A DNA stretch of 42,185 bases from Acidobacteriota bacterium (GTDB taxonomy: Bacteria; Acidobacteriota; Vicinamibacteria; Vicinamibacterales; UBA2999), in contig JAKFYH010000041.1 in NCBI GenBank assembly GCA_021730945.1, positions 1 to 42,185 of the forward strand, written 5' to 3'. A program made the translations under genes and the position numbers. The notes under the pieces are model-generated. The model was not told where the DNA came from and made no database searches. It was given only the letters and a program-made list of their open reading frames with translations. Positions 34,241 to 42,185 of the stretch are shown here, piece after piece. Positions within the stretch are counted from its first letter, which is position 1, and the number at the start of each line of letters is the position of its first letter.

Positions 34241-34857
34241 AGAAGGAGCGCGGGCTGCTGTTCATCATCTCGGCCGCCTCGGGGACCGGCAAGACGACGC
34301 TGGTGGAGCGGCTGGTGCAGATTCTGCCCAACCTGCGCATGTCGCGGTCGTATACCTCGCGGCCGGCGCGGGCCGGCGAGCGCCAGGGCGTCGACTATAA
34401 TTTTGTCAGCCGCGACCAGTTCGACCAGATGATCGCGCGCGGCGAATTTCTCGAGTGGGCCGATGTCTTCGGCAACCTCTACGGGACCTCGCGCGTCGAT
34501 ACCGAGCGGTTGCTGGCCTCGGGTCAGGATGTCGTGCTGACGATCGATGTGCAGGGCGTGTTCCAGGTGAAGGCGGCCGGCATCGACTACACCGGCATCT
34601 TCGTGCTGCCGCCGTCCTTCGAAGTGCTCGAACGCCGGCTGCGCGGCCGCAGTGCCGACAGCGAGGCGTCGATCCAGCGCCGGCTGCAGACCGCGCGGCG
34701 CGAGGTGCTGCACTATGCCGAGTACGAGTTCGTGGTCATTAACGACCAGCTCGAGCCGGCCACCGTGCGCCTGCAGGAGATTATTGCCGCCGCCCGCTCG
34801 CGGACGCCGCGGATGCAGCCGATTGCGCTCAAGATTATCGAGAGCTTTCACGGGTAA
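34225..34857 (+). CDS. gmk: Guanylate kinase
   Basis: 210 aa from 34225 (207 from the ATG at 34234). P-loop SGTGKTT (19-25), GMP-binding SYTSRPARAGERQGVDYNFV and GEFLEWADVFGNLYGT. It phosphorylates GMP to GDP. Both ATG candidates lie inside the third unit of the upstream repeat. AAGGAG occurs at 34243-34248, within the gene, 6 nt before a CTG codon that would begin at the family core (LLFIISAASG), so a non-AUG start is conceivable. Confidence 0.93.
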   Translation: MTQMTQKERGLLFIISAASGTGKTTLVERLVQILPNLRMSRSYTSRPARAGERQGVDYNFVSRDQFDQMIARGEFLEWADVFGNLYGTSRVDTERLLASGQDVVLTIDVQGVFQVKAAGIDYTGIFVLPPSFEVLERRLRGRSADSEASIQRRLQTARREVLHYAEYEFVVINDQLEPATVRLQEIIAAARSRTPRMQPIALKIIESFHG

Positions 34858-34865
34858 GGACAGCC

Positions 34866-36107
34866 ATGGCATTCATCGCACTCGGCGTGACCGGCGGCAT
34901 TGGCGCCTACAAGGCGGTGGAGATCGCGCGCGGCCTGCAGAAGAACGGCCACGAAGTGATGGCGATCATGACCCGTGCCGCCACCCAGTTTGTCGGCCCG
35001 CTCACCTTCGAGGCGATCACCCGCCGCGAGGTCATCACCGACCAGTGGAAGAGCGGCGCCAACGCCGACATTGAACATATTTCGTTGGCGTCGACGATCG
35101 ACCTGCTGGTGGTCGCACCGGCCACTGCCAACGCCGTCGGCAAATTCGCCAACGGCCTGGCCGACGACTTCCTGTCGTCGCTGTTCATCGCCACCCGGGC
35201 GCCCGTGCTGCTGGCGCCGGCCATGAACACCAACATGTTCGAGCACCCCGCGGTGGTAAAGAATCTCGAGACGCTCATGGCGCGTGGCGTGCAGATCGTC
35301 GATCCGGGTTCCGGCTATCTGGCCTGCGGCTGGATCGGCAAGGGCCGCCTGGCCGAGCCGGAGGACGTCGTGGCCGCGGCCGAGCAGGTGTTGCGCGCGA
35401 CGCCGATCGGCGAACGCGGCACCCTGGCCGGTCGGCGGATCCTGGTGACGGCCGGGCCAACCTACGAGGACATCGATCCGGTGCGGTTTGTCGGCAACCG
35501 GTCGAGCGGGCGCATGGGGTTCGCGCTGGCCATCGAGGCGGCGCGCCGGGGGGCGGCGGTCACGCTGGTGACCGGCCCGACCCGGCTGGCGGCGCCTCCG
35601 GGTGTTGCCGTCGTGGCCATCCGCAGCGCCGCCGACATGCACGCCGCGGTGATGTCGCGGGTGGCCGAACAGGACGCGTTGATCATGGCGGCCGCGGTCG
35701 CCGACTACACCCTCGCGGGGCCGTCGGCGCAGAAGGTCAAGAAGCAGGATGGCGACCTGACCCTCACGTTGACGAGGACGAAGGACATTCTTGGCGAGGT
35801 CGGCCGCCTGCCGTCGCGGACCCAGGGCCTCCCGGTCCTGGTCGGGTTTGCCGCCGAGACCCACGACGTCGTGAACTACGCGAAGGGCAAGCTCGAGAAG
35901 AAACGCGCTGACCTGATCGTGGCCAACGATGTCTCGCGCGCCGATGCTGGTTTCGACGTCGACACCAATGCCGTCTCGCTCGTGTCGGCCTCCGGCGTCG
36001 AAGACGTGCCCCTGCAGAGCAAGGCCGCCGTGGCCGGGCGCATCCTGGATCGGGTCGAGCAGTTGCTGTTGGCCGTCCCCGCGCGCAACGCCGCGGCCAA
36101 AGCCTAG
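34866..36107 (+). CDS. coaBC: Bifunctional phosphopantothenoylcysteine decarboxylase/ligase CoaBC
   Basis: 413 aa. ATG with AAGGA (34856-34860) at 5 nt, overlapping the gmk stop. The N-terminal flavoprotein decarboxylase has His71 (IEHISLA), PAMNTNMF and the redox Cys154 in [10 protein letters not shown]. The C-terminal CTP-dependent ligase has [28 protein letters not shown] and KVKKQDG. Together they make 4'-phosphopantetheine from phosphopantothenate for coenzyme A. rpoZ, often found before this gene, is missing. Confidence 0.95.
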   Translation: MAFIALGVTGGIGAYKAVEIARGLQKNGHEVMAIMTRAATQFVGPLTFEAITRREVITDQWKSGANADIEHISLASTIDLLVVAPATANAVGKFANGLADDFLSSLFIATRAPVLLAPAMNTNMFEHPAVVKNLETLMARGVQIVDPGSGYLACGWIGKGRLAEPEDVVAAAEQVLRATPIGERGTLAGRRILVTAGPTYEDIDPVRFVGNRSSGRMGFALAIEAARRGAAVTLVTGPTRLAAPPGVAVVAIRSAADMHAAVMSRVAEQDALIMAAAVADYTLAGPSAQKVKKQDGDLTLTLTRTKDILGEVGRLPSRTQGLPVLVGFAAETHDVVNYAKGKLEKKRADLIVANDVSRADAGFDVDTNAVSLVSASGVEDVPLQSKAAVAGRILDRVEQLLLAVPARNAAAKA

Positions 36108-36111
36108 CGCC

Positions 36112-36819
36112 ATGTCACGAGAAGTTGCCGATCACCTGCGTTACTACGCCGAGCTGGGCGTGACCGGACTCGCCCGCGACCCGGCATGGCGCGCGCGCGC
36201 GACGGTGTCTGACACCGCCGCCGCTGCGGTCGCACCGCCGGTGTCAGGCACTGGCGCGAGCGAAACCCTCGACGACATCCAGACCGAGATCGGGCCGGCC
36301 TGCACCCGCTGCAAGCTGTGCACGCTGGGCCGCTCGCAGATCGTGTTTGGGGTGGGCCATCCCAGGGCGCGCCTGATGTTCGTGGGCGAGGCGCCGGGCG
36401 AGGAAGAGGACAAGCGCGGCGAGCCGTTCGTTGGCCGCGCCGGGCAGTTGCTGACCAAGATCATCGAGGCGATCGGGATGTCGCGCGAGCAGGTTTACAT
36501 CGCCAACGTGATCAAGTGCCGGCCGCCCGACAACCGCAATCCCGAACCGGACGAAGTGGCGGCCTGCGAACCCTTCCTGTTCCGCCAGATCGACGTCATC
36601 CAGCCGGCCGTGATCGTGCCGCTCGGCAAGTTCGCCGCGCAGTGCCTGCTGAAGACCACCGACCCGATCACCCGGCTGCGGGGACGGCGATTCGACTACC
36701 GCGGCACCACGCTGATCCCGACGTTCCATCCCGCCTACCTGTTGCGCAATCCGTCAGCGAAGCGCGAAGTGTGGGAAGACATGAAGCTGGTGCGCGCCAT
36801 TCTCCAGGGCGACGCGTAG
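36112..36819 (+). CDS. Family 4 uracil-DNA glycosylase (Fe-S)
   Basis: 235 aa. Motif [23 protein letters not shown] and C-terminal HPAYLLRNP place it in family 4. Cys64, Cys67, Cys136 (NVIKC) and Cys152 have the spacing of the family's 4Fe-4S ligands. It excises uracil from DNA. The linker after the N-terminal helix (residues about 31-47, [18 protein letters not shown]) is encoded by a palindromic repeat pair, apparently inserted without breaking the frame. It sits 8 nt before priA. Confidence 0.94.
   Translation: MSREVADHLRYYAELGVTGLARDPAWRARATVSDTAAAAVAPPVSGTGASETLDDIQTEIGPACTRCKLCTLGRSQIVFGVGHPRARLMFVGEAPGEEEDKRGEPFVGRAGQLLTKIIEAIGMSREQVYIANVIKCRPPDNRNPEPDEVAACEPFLFRQIDVIQPAVIVPLGKFAAQCLLKTTDPITRLRGRRFDYRGTTLIPTFHPAYLLRNPSAKREVWEDMKLVRAILQGDA
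36204..36252. repeat. Palindromic repeat pair inside the glycosylase gene
   Basis: GGTGTC-T-GACACC (36204-36216) is a perfect 13-nt palindrome. A second, imperfect copy GGTGTCAGGCACT lies at 36240-36252. They are preceded by (GC)n. The encoded linker is Ala/Thr/Ser-rich and lies outside the conserved fold. Confidence 0.7.
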
Positions 36820-36827
36820 GCGGCACC

Positions 36828-39122
36828 GTGAACGATCGTCTCGTCTCCGTCGCGGTGCCGGTCCCCGCGCTCGGATTGCTCACCTATCGCGTCCCGCCCG
36901 AATGGCCCATGCCCGTGCCCGGCGCGCGGGTCGTCGTACCGCTCGGGCCGCGCAAGCTGACCGGCGTGGCCGTCGGCCAGGTGCGCGCCGCCGACGTGTC
37001 CTTCACGTTGAAGAACATCGTCCAGGTGCTCGATGACGCCGCCTTTGTGCCGGCCGACGTGATTCAGCTCACCCAGTGGGTGTCGGACTACTACCTGGCC
37101 GGGCCCGGCGCGGCGCTGTCGGCGGCGCTGCCGCCCTATGGACTGAGCCACCGCGTCGATCGCTTCAAGACCGTGCGCGTGGTGTCGCTGACACCGGCCG
37201 GCCTCGATACCGCGGAGCGGCTCGCCACGCATCCCCGTTGTGCGGGCGACGACGGGCAAGCGGACGGCCCAACGCTGGGCAGCAAGCAGAAGCAGGCCCT
37301 GCAGCTGCTGAAGGCCGTGCCGGACGGCATGTCGGTGCCCGACCTGGCCGAGCGGGGCATTGCCGCGGCGACCGTCACGCGGCTGCACGGCCTGGGCTAT
37401 GTGGCGATTGGTCACGCCCGCATCGACCGCGATCCGTTTGAGCATGCCGTCGGCGCGCACCTGCCGGCGGCGTTGCCGTTGAGGGCGTTGACCACTGAGC
37501 AACTGGCGGCACTCGAGCACCTGACGCCGCTGGCGGCGGCCGGAGCCTTTCACGTCGCGCTCGTGCACGGCGTGACCGGCAGCGGCAAGACCGAGGTCTA
37601 CCTGCGGTTGGCCGACGCCGTGCGGCGCCGTGGCCGCGGAGTGCTGATGCTGGTGCCGGAGATCGCCCTCACGCCGCAAGTCGCGGCGCTGTTCCGGGCA
37701 CGCTTCGGCGCCGCCGTGGCCATTCAGCACAGCGGGCTGTCCGACGGCGAGCGTCACGACCAGTGGCACCGCATTCGCCGGGGCGAGGTCGATGTCGTCA
37801 TTGGCACCCGCTCGGCGGTGTTCGCGCCGCTGGCCAATCCCGGATTGATCATCGTGGACGAGGAGCACGACTCGTCATACAAGCAGGACGAGACGCCGCG
37901 CTACCACGGCCGCGATGTCGCGATCATGCGCGGCAAGTTCACCGGCGCGCTGGTGGTGATTGGCTCGGCGACCCCAACGCTCGAGTCGTATGCCAACGCA
38001 CTGTCCGGCCGGTATTCGCTCGTGACGCTGAATCGGCGCGTACTCGACCGGCCGATGGCCGAGGTGCAGGTGGTCAACATGCGTGAGGAGATCGCCGCCG
38101 CCGGCACCGAGGTGGTCTTGAGCCGGGCGCTGCGCCAGGCGATCGCGGCACGGTTGGACGAGGGGCAGCAGTCGTTGATTCTGCTCAACCGGCGTGGCTT
38201 TGCCAATTCGGTGTTGTGCCGGCAGTGCGGCGCCAGCCTGGAGTGCCCGAATTGCAGTGTCACGCTGACCGTGCACACCAACCACGATCGGTCGAGCCGC
38301 GGCAGTGAGCCCGCCGGCTGGCGGGGCCGCTGCCACTACTGCAACTTCACCCGCCTGGTGCCGAAGGTGTGCGAGAAGTGCGCCGCGCCCTACATGGAAC
38401 GCATCGGGTTCGGCACCGAGCGGGTCGAAGCCGAGGTGCGCGCGGCGTTTCCCGCGGCGCGGGTGGCGCGCGTCGACCGCGACACCGTGCGCCGCAAGGG
38501 CAGCCTGGTGGCGATGCTCGAGCAGGTGGCGCGGCGTGAGATCGATGTCCTGATCGGCACGCAGATGATCGCCAAGGGGCACGACTTTCCGGAGTGCACG
38601 CTGGTCGGCGTGATCTCGGCCGATGTCGGCCTCGGGCTGGCCGACTTTCGATCGGCCGAGCGCACCTTTCAGTTGCTGACGCAGGTGGCGGGCCGGGCCG
38701 GGCGCGGTGAGCGTCCGGGCCAGGCCATCATCCAGTCACTGGTGCCCGAGCACTACAGCGTGCGGCTGGCGTGCGACCAGGACTACCGCGCGTTCTACGA
38801 AAAGGAAGTGGCGTTTCGCCGGGCCATGCGCTATCCGCCGCAAGTCGCGATGGTTAACGTGGTGGTGCGCGGCCGCACGTTCAACCAAGCCATCGACGGC
38901 GCGCATGAACTGGCCGACGCCGCCCGCGGCGGGCACGGCTTTGTCGTGGTCGGTCCGGCGCCGGCGCCCTTGACCAAGTTGCGCGGCGAACACCGGGCGC
39001 AGTTCTTCCTGAAAGGCACGAGCCGAAAGGCCATGCGCGAGGCGCTGCAACTGGCGCTGTCACGCACGCCGGCATTGTCCAAGCGGTTGTCGGTCGATGT
39101 CGATCCGCTGACGATGCTGTGA
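36828..39122 (+). CDS. priA: Primosomal replication restart helicase PriA
   Basis: 764 aa from a GTG 8 nt after the glycosylase stop. N-terminal 3'-DNA-binding domain (VAVPVPALGLLTYRVP, GARVVVPLGPRKLTGVAVG), helicase core with Walker A GVTGSGKT (248-255) and DEEH (344-347), then the inserted zinc-binding module (CRQCG, CPNC, CHYC, CEKC). The C-terminal helicase half has GTQMIAKGHDFP and QVAGRAGRGERPG. It reloads the replisome at stalled forks. The module holds a longer insert (TNHDRSSRGSEPAGWRGR) than usual. Confidence 0.96.
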   Translation: MNDRLVSVAVPVPALGLLTYRVPPEWPMPVPGARVVVPLGPRKLTGVAVGQVRAADVSFTLKNIVQVLDDAAFVPADVIQLTQWVSDYYLAGPGAALSAALPPYGLSHRVDRFKTVRVVSLTPAGLDTAERLATHPRCAGDDGQADGPTLGSKQKQALQLLKAVPDGMSVPDLAERGIAAATVTRLHGLGYVAIGHARIDRDPFEHAVGAHLPAALPLRALTTEQLAALEHLTPLAAAGAFHVALVHGVTGSGKTEVYLRLADAVRRRGRGVLMLVPEIALTPQVAALFRARFGAAVAIQHSGLSDGERHDQWHRIRRGEVDVVIGTRSAVFAPLANPGLIIVDEEHDSSYKQDETPRYHGRDVAIMRGKFTGALVVIGSATPTLESYANALSGRYSLVTLNRRVLDRPMAEVQVVNMREEIAAAGTEVVLSRALRQAIAARLDEGQQSLILLNRRGFANSVLCRQCGASLECPNCSVTLTVHTNHDRSSRGSEPAGWRGRCHYCNFTRLVPKVCEKCAAPYMERIGFGTERVEAEVRAAFPAARVARVDRDTVRRKGSLVAMLEQVARREIDVLIGTQMIAKGHDFPECTLVGVISADVGLGLADFRSAERTFQLLTQVAGRAGRGERPGQAIIQSLVPEHYSVRLACDQDYRAFYEKEVAFRRAMRYPPQVAMVNVVVRGRTFNQAIDGAHELADAARGGHGFVVVGPAPAPLTKLRGEHRAQFFLKGTSRKAMREALQLALSRTPALSKRLSVDVDPLTML

Positions 39123-39128
39123 CGGACA

Positions 39129-39174
39129 TTAGCCACGAAGGACACTGAGGACGCCGAGGAATCCTTGTCAGGAT
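39129..39174. repeat. Degenerate 9-bp periodic repeat with small hairpin between convergent genes
   Basis: GAAGGACAC, TGAGGACGC and CGAGGAATC follow each other at 39138-39164. ATCCT (39161-39165) pairs with AGGAT (39170-39174) around TGTC. It fills the 66-nt gap between the convergent priA and M50 stops. A bidirectional terminator is possible but weak, since no T-run is present. Confidence 0.4.
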
Positions 39175-39188
39175 GCGTTCTCTGAGGC

Positions 39189-40208
39189 TTATGTGGTTCC
39201 GAGGAACGGCCCGATCGGCGCCGGCGTGAAGCAGCCGACCAGGATCACCAGTGCCACGGCGGCCAGCAGCAGGCGTGGGCGATCGAGCGGCTCGTCCTCG
39301 TCCATCGTCGGCGGATGCGTCGGTCCCATCATCACGATCATGATGACCAGCAGCACCGTCCAGGCGATCCAGCTGGACGAGACAAAGGTGAGGCCGATGG
39401 CCACGCCGATCATCACGATGGTGATCATGGTCGACCGCCGGCCGAACACGGCATAACTGATGTGGCCGCCATCGAGCTGCGCGATGGGAAACAGGTTCAG
39501 GGCCGTCGCCAGCAACCCGAACCACGCGGCAAAGGCCATGGGGTGCATGTTGATGGTGTAGCCGTCGGCCACCGAGCCCCATACCAGCCATGCCGCGACC
39601 CGGAAGAACAGCGGTTCCCCCAGTTCCATCAGGTTCGAGGCGTCCTCCGGCAGGCGATCGATGCGCGACATCCACAGCCCGATGAACAGGGCCGGCACGG
39701 CGACCACGAAGCCGGCCAGCGGACCGGCAATGCCGATGTCGAAGAGCGCGATCTTGTTGGGGATGCGCGAGCGAATGCGGATGAAAGCGCCGAGTGTCCC
39801 CGTCAGCGGCAGCGGGGCGGGCAGGAAATAGGGCCGCGTGACATCGACGCCGTAGTGCAGGCAGGCGAGATAGTGCCCCATCTCGTGGCAGCCGAGGATG
39901 GCCAGGATCGTGAGGCTGTACCAGAGGCCGCTCAGCCAGAACATCGGGGCGAGCAACAGCGACTGGGTCGACGGCTCGGGCGGCAGTTGGTTGATGGTCG
40001 CCAGGTCAATGGCAAAGCTGTAGAAATGGCAGCCGCCGACCAGCGTGGTGGTAACCAGTGTGGCGATTAGAAGAGTGATCTGGACCCATAGCCGGCCATG
40101 GTCGGGAGGCGCCGGCGGGGCGACGTGCACCGGTACGAACTCGTCGTACCGATCGATGGAGGTTGGTGGCGCAGACGGGGGACCGTCAGGTCCCAAGGGC
40201 GGGTACAC
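39189..40208 (-). CDS. M50 site-2-protease family metalloprotease
   Basis: 339 aa from a GTG at 40208, 5 nt after the HU stop. The Pro-rich cytoplasmic N-terminus is followed by about seven or eight membrane helices. Zinc ligands are His108-Glu-Met-Gly-His112 and the distal Asp246 in LNLFPIAQLDGGH. PYFLPAPLPLTGTLGAFIR between the helices is typical of the EGY-like subgroup of long M50 proteins that lack a PDZ domain. It cleaves membrane-embedded substrates. The target is unknown, and no anti-sigma factor is nearby. Confidence 0.9.
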   Translation of the reverse strand: MYPPLGPDGPPSAPPTSIDRYDEFVPVHVAPPAPPDHGRLWVQITLLIATLVTTTLVGGCHFYSFAIDLATINQLPPEPSTQSLLLAPMFWLSGLWYSLTILAILGCHEMGHYLACLHYGVDVTRPYFLPAPLPLTGTLGAFIRIRSRIPNKIALFDIGIAGPLAGFVVAVPALFIGLWMSRIDRLPEDASNLMELGEPLFFRVAAWLVWGSVADGYTINMHPMAFAAWFGLLATALNLFPIAQLDGGHISYAVFGRRSTMITIVMIGVAIGLTFVSSSWIAWTVLLVIMIVMMGPTHPPTMDEDEPLDRPRLLLAAVALVILVGCFTPAPIGPFLGTT

Positions 40209-40213
40209 GGGTA

Positions 40214-40483
40214 TTAACCGATGTTCTGCAGTTCCTTGCCGGGCTTGAAGCGGATCGTCCGGCCAGGCGGGATGCGGACTTCCTTGCCGGTGCGCGGATT
40301 TCGACCGATCCCGCGCTTTCGGGGCTTCACCTGAAACACGCCAAACCCTCGCAGCTCAATACGTTCGCCGCGCTGCATCGAATGACGCATCGCCTCGAAA
40401 ACCGCATCCACTGCCAGTTCGGCCTTGACCTTGGTGACGTCCGCCACCCGCGAGACCTCGTTCACGATGTCGACCTTAATCAT
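40214..40483 (-). CDS. HU/IHF-family DNA-binding protein
   Basis: 89 aa. N-terminal helical dimerisation part (VDIVNEVSRVADVTKVKAELAVDAVFEAM), then ELRGFGVFQVKPRKRGIGRNPRTGKEVRIPPGRTIRFKPGKEL, the beta-ribbon arm with Arg-Asn-Pro at the tip that kinks DNA. The protein shapes the nucleoid. HU and IHF subunits cannot be told apart with certainty here. GAGGAG lies about 12 nt before the ATG. It is the first gene of a two-gene unit with the M50 protease. Confidence 0.94.
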   Translation of the reverse strand: MIKVDIVNEVSRVADVTKVKAELAVDAVFEAMRHSMQRGERIELRGFGVFQVKPRKRGIGRNPRTGKEVRIPPGRTIRFKPGKELQNIG

Positions 40484-40514
40484 TCAGCCTGGTCGCTCCT
40501 CGATCAGTGTAACT

Positions 40515-40543
40515 AGTTTAAATCAGGGCACTTACGCTGTCAA
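40515..40543 (-). promoter_or_regulatory. Promoter for the HU-protease unit
   Basis: On the minus strand: perfect TTGACA (40543-40538), 17-bp spacer, TAAACT (40520-40515). Predicted start near 40508 gives a leader of about 25 nt containing GAGGAG. The rest of the 163-bp gap up to der (40484-40646) shows A/T-richer sequence, including TAAGAT at 40631-40636 that may be a der -10 element, but no convincing -35 partner. Confidence 0.6.
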
Positions 40544-40646
40544 ACGGATAAGTGCTTTGTCTGGATGTATTTATCGGCAGTGCTGTGCAGCCCTGTAGGG
40601 GACTTTGCCGCGCAAGCCCTTTTATACCTGTAAGATAGAGCAAATC

Positions 40647-42185
40647 GTGTCGCAACAGGCCTTACCCCGCGTCGTGCTGGTCGGACGCCCCAATGTGGGC
40701 AAGTCGACGCTGTTCAATCGGTTGAGCGGCGCTCGGCGCTCCATTGTCACGGCCATTGCCGGGACGACTCGTGACGTCATTACCCACCCGGTGACCTGGG
40801 GCGAGGCGCGCTTTGAGCTCACGGACACCGGCGGCCTGTTCGGAGCCAGTGAGGACCCGCTTCATGCGCTGGTGGTCGAACGGGGGCAGCGCGCGCTGAA
40901 GTCGGCGGATCTGGTGATCTTCGTGGTCGATGGCCGCGAGGGGTTGATTTCGGGCGACCTGGAAATTGCCGCCGCGGCCCGCGAGACCGGTGTGCCGGTG
41001 GTGCTGGCGATCAACAAGATGGACGATCGCCGCGGCCGCGACGGCGCGCTGGAGCTCTACCGGTTGGGTTTCGACTCGGTGGTTGAAATCAGTGCCGAGC
41101 ATGGACAAGCGGTGGGCGACCTGCTCGAGGTCATCATCGCGATCCTGCCGCAGGCCCGTTCGCGCGCGGTCGAGTCCGATGCCGGGCCCGACGGCGCCGA
41201 GGAAGCTGAGCCTGCCGAGACCGCCATCGCCATTGTCGGGCGTCCCAATGCCGGCAAGTCGTCGCTCGTGAACCGGCTGCTGCGCGAGGAGCGGATGATC
41301 GTGTCCGAGATGCCGGGCACCACGCGCGACTCGGTCGACTCGCTGCTCACCTGGCATCGCCGCCAGTTCCGCATTGTCGATACCGCCGGCATCCGCAAGC
41401 CCGGCAAGGTGTCGAAGTCGGGGCAGGTGGAGACGCTCAGCGTGATGCTGGCCAAGCGCGCGATCGAGCGCGCCGACGTCGTCGTGCTGGTGATCGACGC
41501 AACCGTCGGGCCCACCGACCAGGATGGCGCGATCGCCGGTGCGGCCAAGGACGCCGGCCGCGGCGTGATCGTGGCCGCCAACAAGTGGGACCTGATGAAA
41601 GAGCAGGGGCCCGAGGCGGCGAAGGTGTTCGACGAGAACCTGCGCTACCAGTTGAAGTTTCTCGACTTCGCGCCGATTCTGCATATCTCGGCCGCCACCG
41701 GCGAGCGCACCCCCAAGTTGCTGGAGACGGTGGATCGCGTCTACGCGGCCACCCGAAAGCGCGTGCCGACCGGCGAGTTGAACCGATTCATCGAAAAGAT
41801 CACCGGCGCGTCGCCGCCGGTTACCGCGAGCCGCCGCAACATGCGCGTGATGTATGCGGCGCAGGCGGCGGTGGCGCCACCCACGTTCATCCTGTTCACG
41901 AACAGCACGACGAAGCTGCATTTCTCGTACGAGCGGTTTCTCGAGAATCGCCTGCGCGAGGAGTACGGGTTTGTCGGCGCGCCGATTCGCATCCAGATTC
42001 GCGGGCGCGCCGAGCAGCGCGGCGATGACGCGCGCAAGACCGCGCGCGAGCGGGCGCCCGAGCGTCGCAGTCCCGTTCGCAAGGGGCCGGGTTCGGCGCC
42101 GTCCAAGCACGAGCGGCTGAAGGCGAAGAGCAAGTCGGGCAACCAGGGCGCGTGGGACAAACCTGTTCACGGGCGTGGGGCGGGT
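40647..42185 (+). CDS. der: Ribosome-biogenesis GTPase Der/EngA (3' end outside window)
   Basis: 513 codons from a GTG, open to the end of the window. Two tandem G domains: GRPNVGKST with DTGG and NKMD, then GRPNAGKSS with DTAGIRK and NKWD. The C-terminal KH-like domain follows (PTGELNRFIEKITG, PPTFILFTNS...YERFLENRLREEYGF). Der binds the maturing 50S subunit. The protein already exceeds the usual 440 to 490 residues, and its tail is Arg/Lys-rich. That is known in several phyla but is long here. Confidence 0.95.
   Translation, partial: MSQQALPRVVLVGRPNVGKSTLFNRLSGARRSIVTAIAGTTRDVITHPVTWGEARFELTDTGGLFGASEDPLHALVVERGQRALKSADLVIFVVDGREGLISGDLEIAAAARETGVPVVLAINKMDDRRGRDGALELYRLGFDSVVEISAEHGQAVGDLLEVIIAILPQARSRAVESDAGPDGAEEAEPAETAIAIVGRPNAGKSSLVNRLLREERMIVSEMPGTTRDSVDSLLTWHRRQFRIVDTAGIRKPGKVSKSGQVETLSVMLAKRAIERADVVVLVIDATVGPTDQDGAIAGAAKDAGRGVIVAANKWDLMKEQGPEAAKVFDENLRYQLKFLDFAPILHISAATGERTPKLLETVDRVYAATRKRVPTGELNRFIEKITGASPPVTASRRNMRVMYAAQAAVAPPTFILFTNSTTKLHFSYERFLENRLREEYGFVGAPIRIQIRGRAEQRGDDARKTARERAPERRSPVRKGPGSAPSKHERLKAKSKSGNQGAWDKPVHGRGAG

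Noticed and set aside
34848-36113. 421-codon antisense frame over coaBC
   Set aside because: Mirror of a well-supported CoaBC. No motif.

Overview
The window is a high-GC chromosomal segment from a Gram-negative bacterium. It is dense with housekeeping and envelope genes and carries no transposase, integrase, phage gene, tRNA or rRNA that I can see. The gene mix (bactofilin next to a small methyltransferase, GlpX-type fructose bisphosphatase, an MsbA-like exporter, YicC-gmk-coaBC-priA, a YrvO-MnmA pair, many GTG/TTG starts) and the dispersed short repeats fit Acidobacteriota, perhaps class Vicinamibacteria. That placement is inference: no rRNA is present to settle it.

Layout. 1-2147: a Rho-independent terminator or attenuator, then a NarX/DegS-type histidine kinase with its LuxR-type response regulator. 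2148-5078: tandem repeats, a small membrane protein, a D-Ala-D-Ala carboxypeptidase with an odd basic linker, and an FdhE-like zinc protein. 5077-7888: glycogen synthase, thioredoxin and thioredoxin reductase, tightly coupled. 7846-10083 (minus): a cysteine desulfurase and MnmA pair for tRNA 2-thiolation. 10136-14530: bactofilin, methyltransferase, SAM hydroxide adenosyltransferase, GlpX and an MFS exporter. 14527-15963 (minus): a putative Na+/H+ antiporter. 16005-19199: HflX, a TPR/SLH lipoprotein and a CDP-alcohol phosphatidyltransferase.

19200-29013 is a minus-strand surface-polysaccharide region: five glycosyltransferases, a polyprenyl-phosphate sugar-1-phosphate transferase and UDP-glucuronate decarboxylase, with a RhlE-like helicase at the distal end. 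Facing it on the plus strand are UDP-glucose dehydrogenase, UDP-glucose 4-epimerase and an MsbA-like ABC exporter. Together Ugd and Uxs can make UDP-glucuronate and UDP-xylose, GalE can make UDP-galactose, and the transferases can assemble a lipid-linked glycan. A 10+10 bp inverted repeat sits between the two divergent transcription units.

33225-39122 is one compact plus-strand run, YicC, guanylate kinase, CoaBC, a family-4 uracil-DNA glycosylase and PriA, without the rpoZ gene often found after gmk. 39189-40483 (minus) carries an HU-like protein and an M50 membrane protease. The window ends inside der (EngA).

The most unusual feature is a family of tandem mini-hairpin arrays with conserved linkers but covarying stems. 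They occur as two inverted pairs (19201-19298 / 19593-19686 and 24540-24639 / 24779-24872). Each pair brackets a short, atypical insert: an 88-codon orphan ORF, and a promoter plus a 28-codon TatA-like peptide. A second dispersed repeat (core CCGCAGATGACAC) occurs at 2197-2331 and, inverted, at 34143-34240, where it supplies the start codon of gmk.
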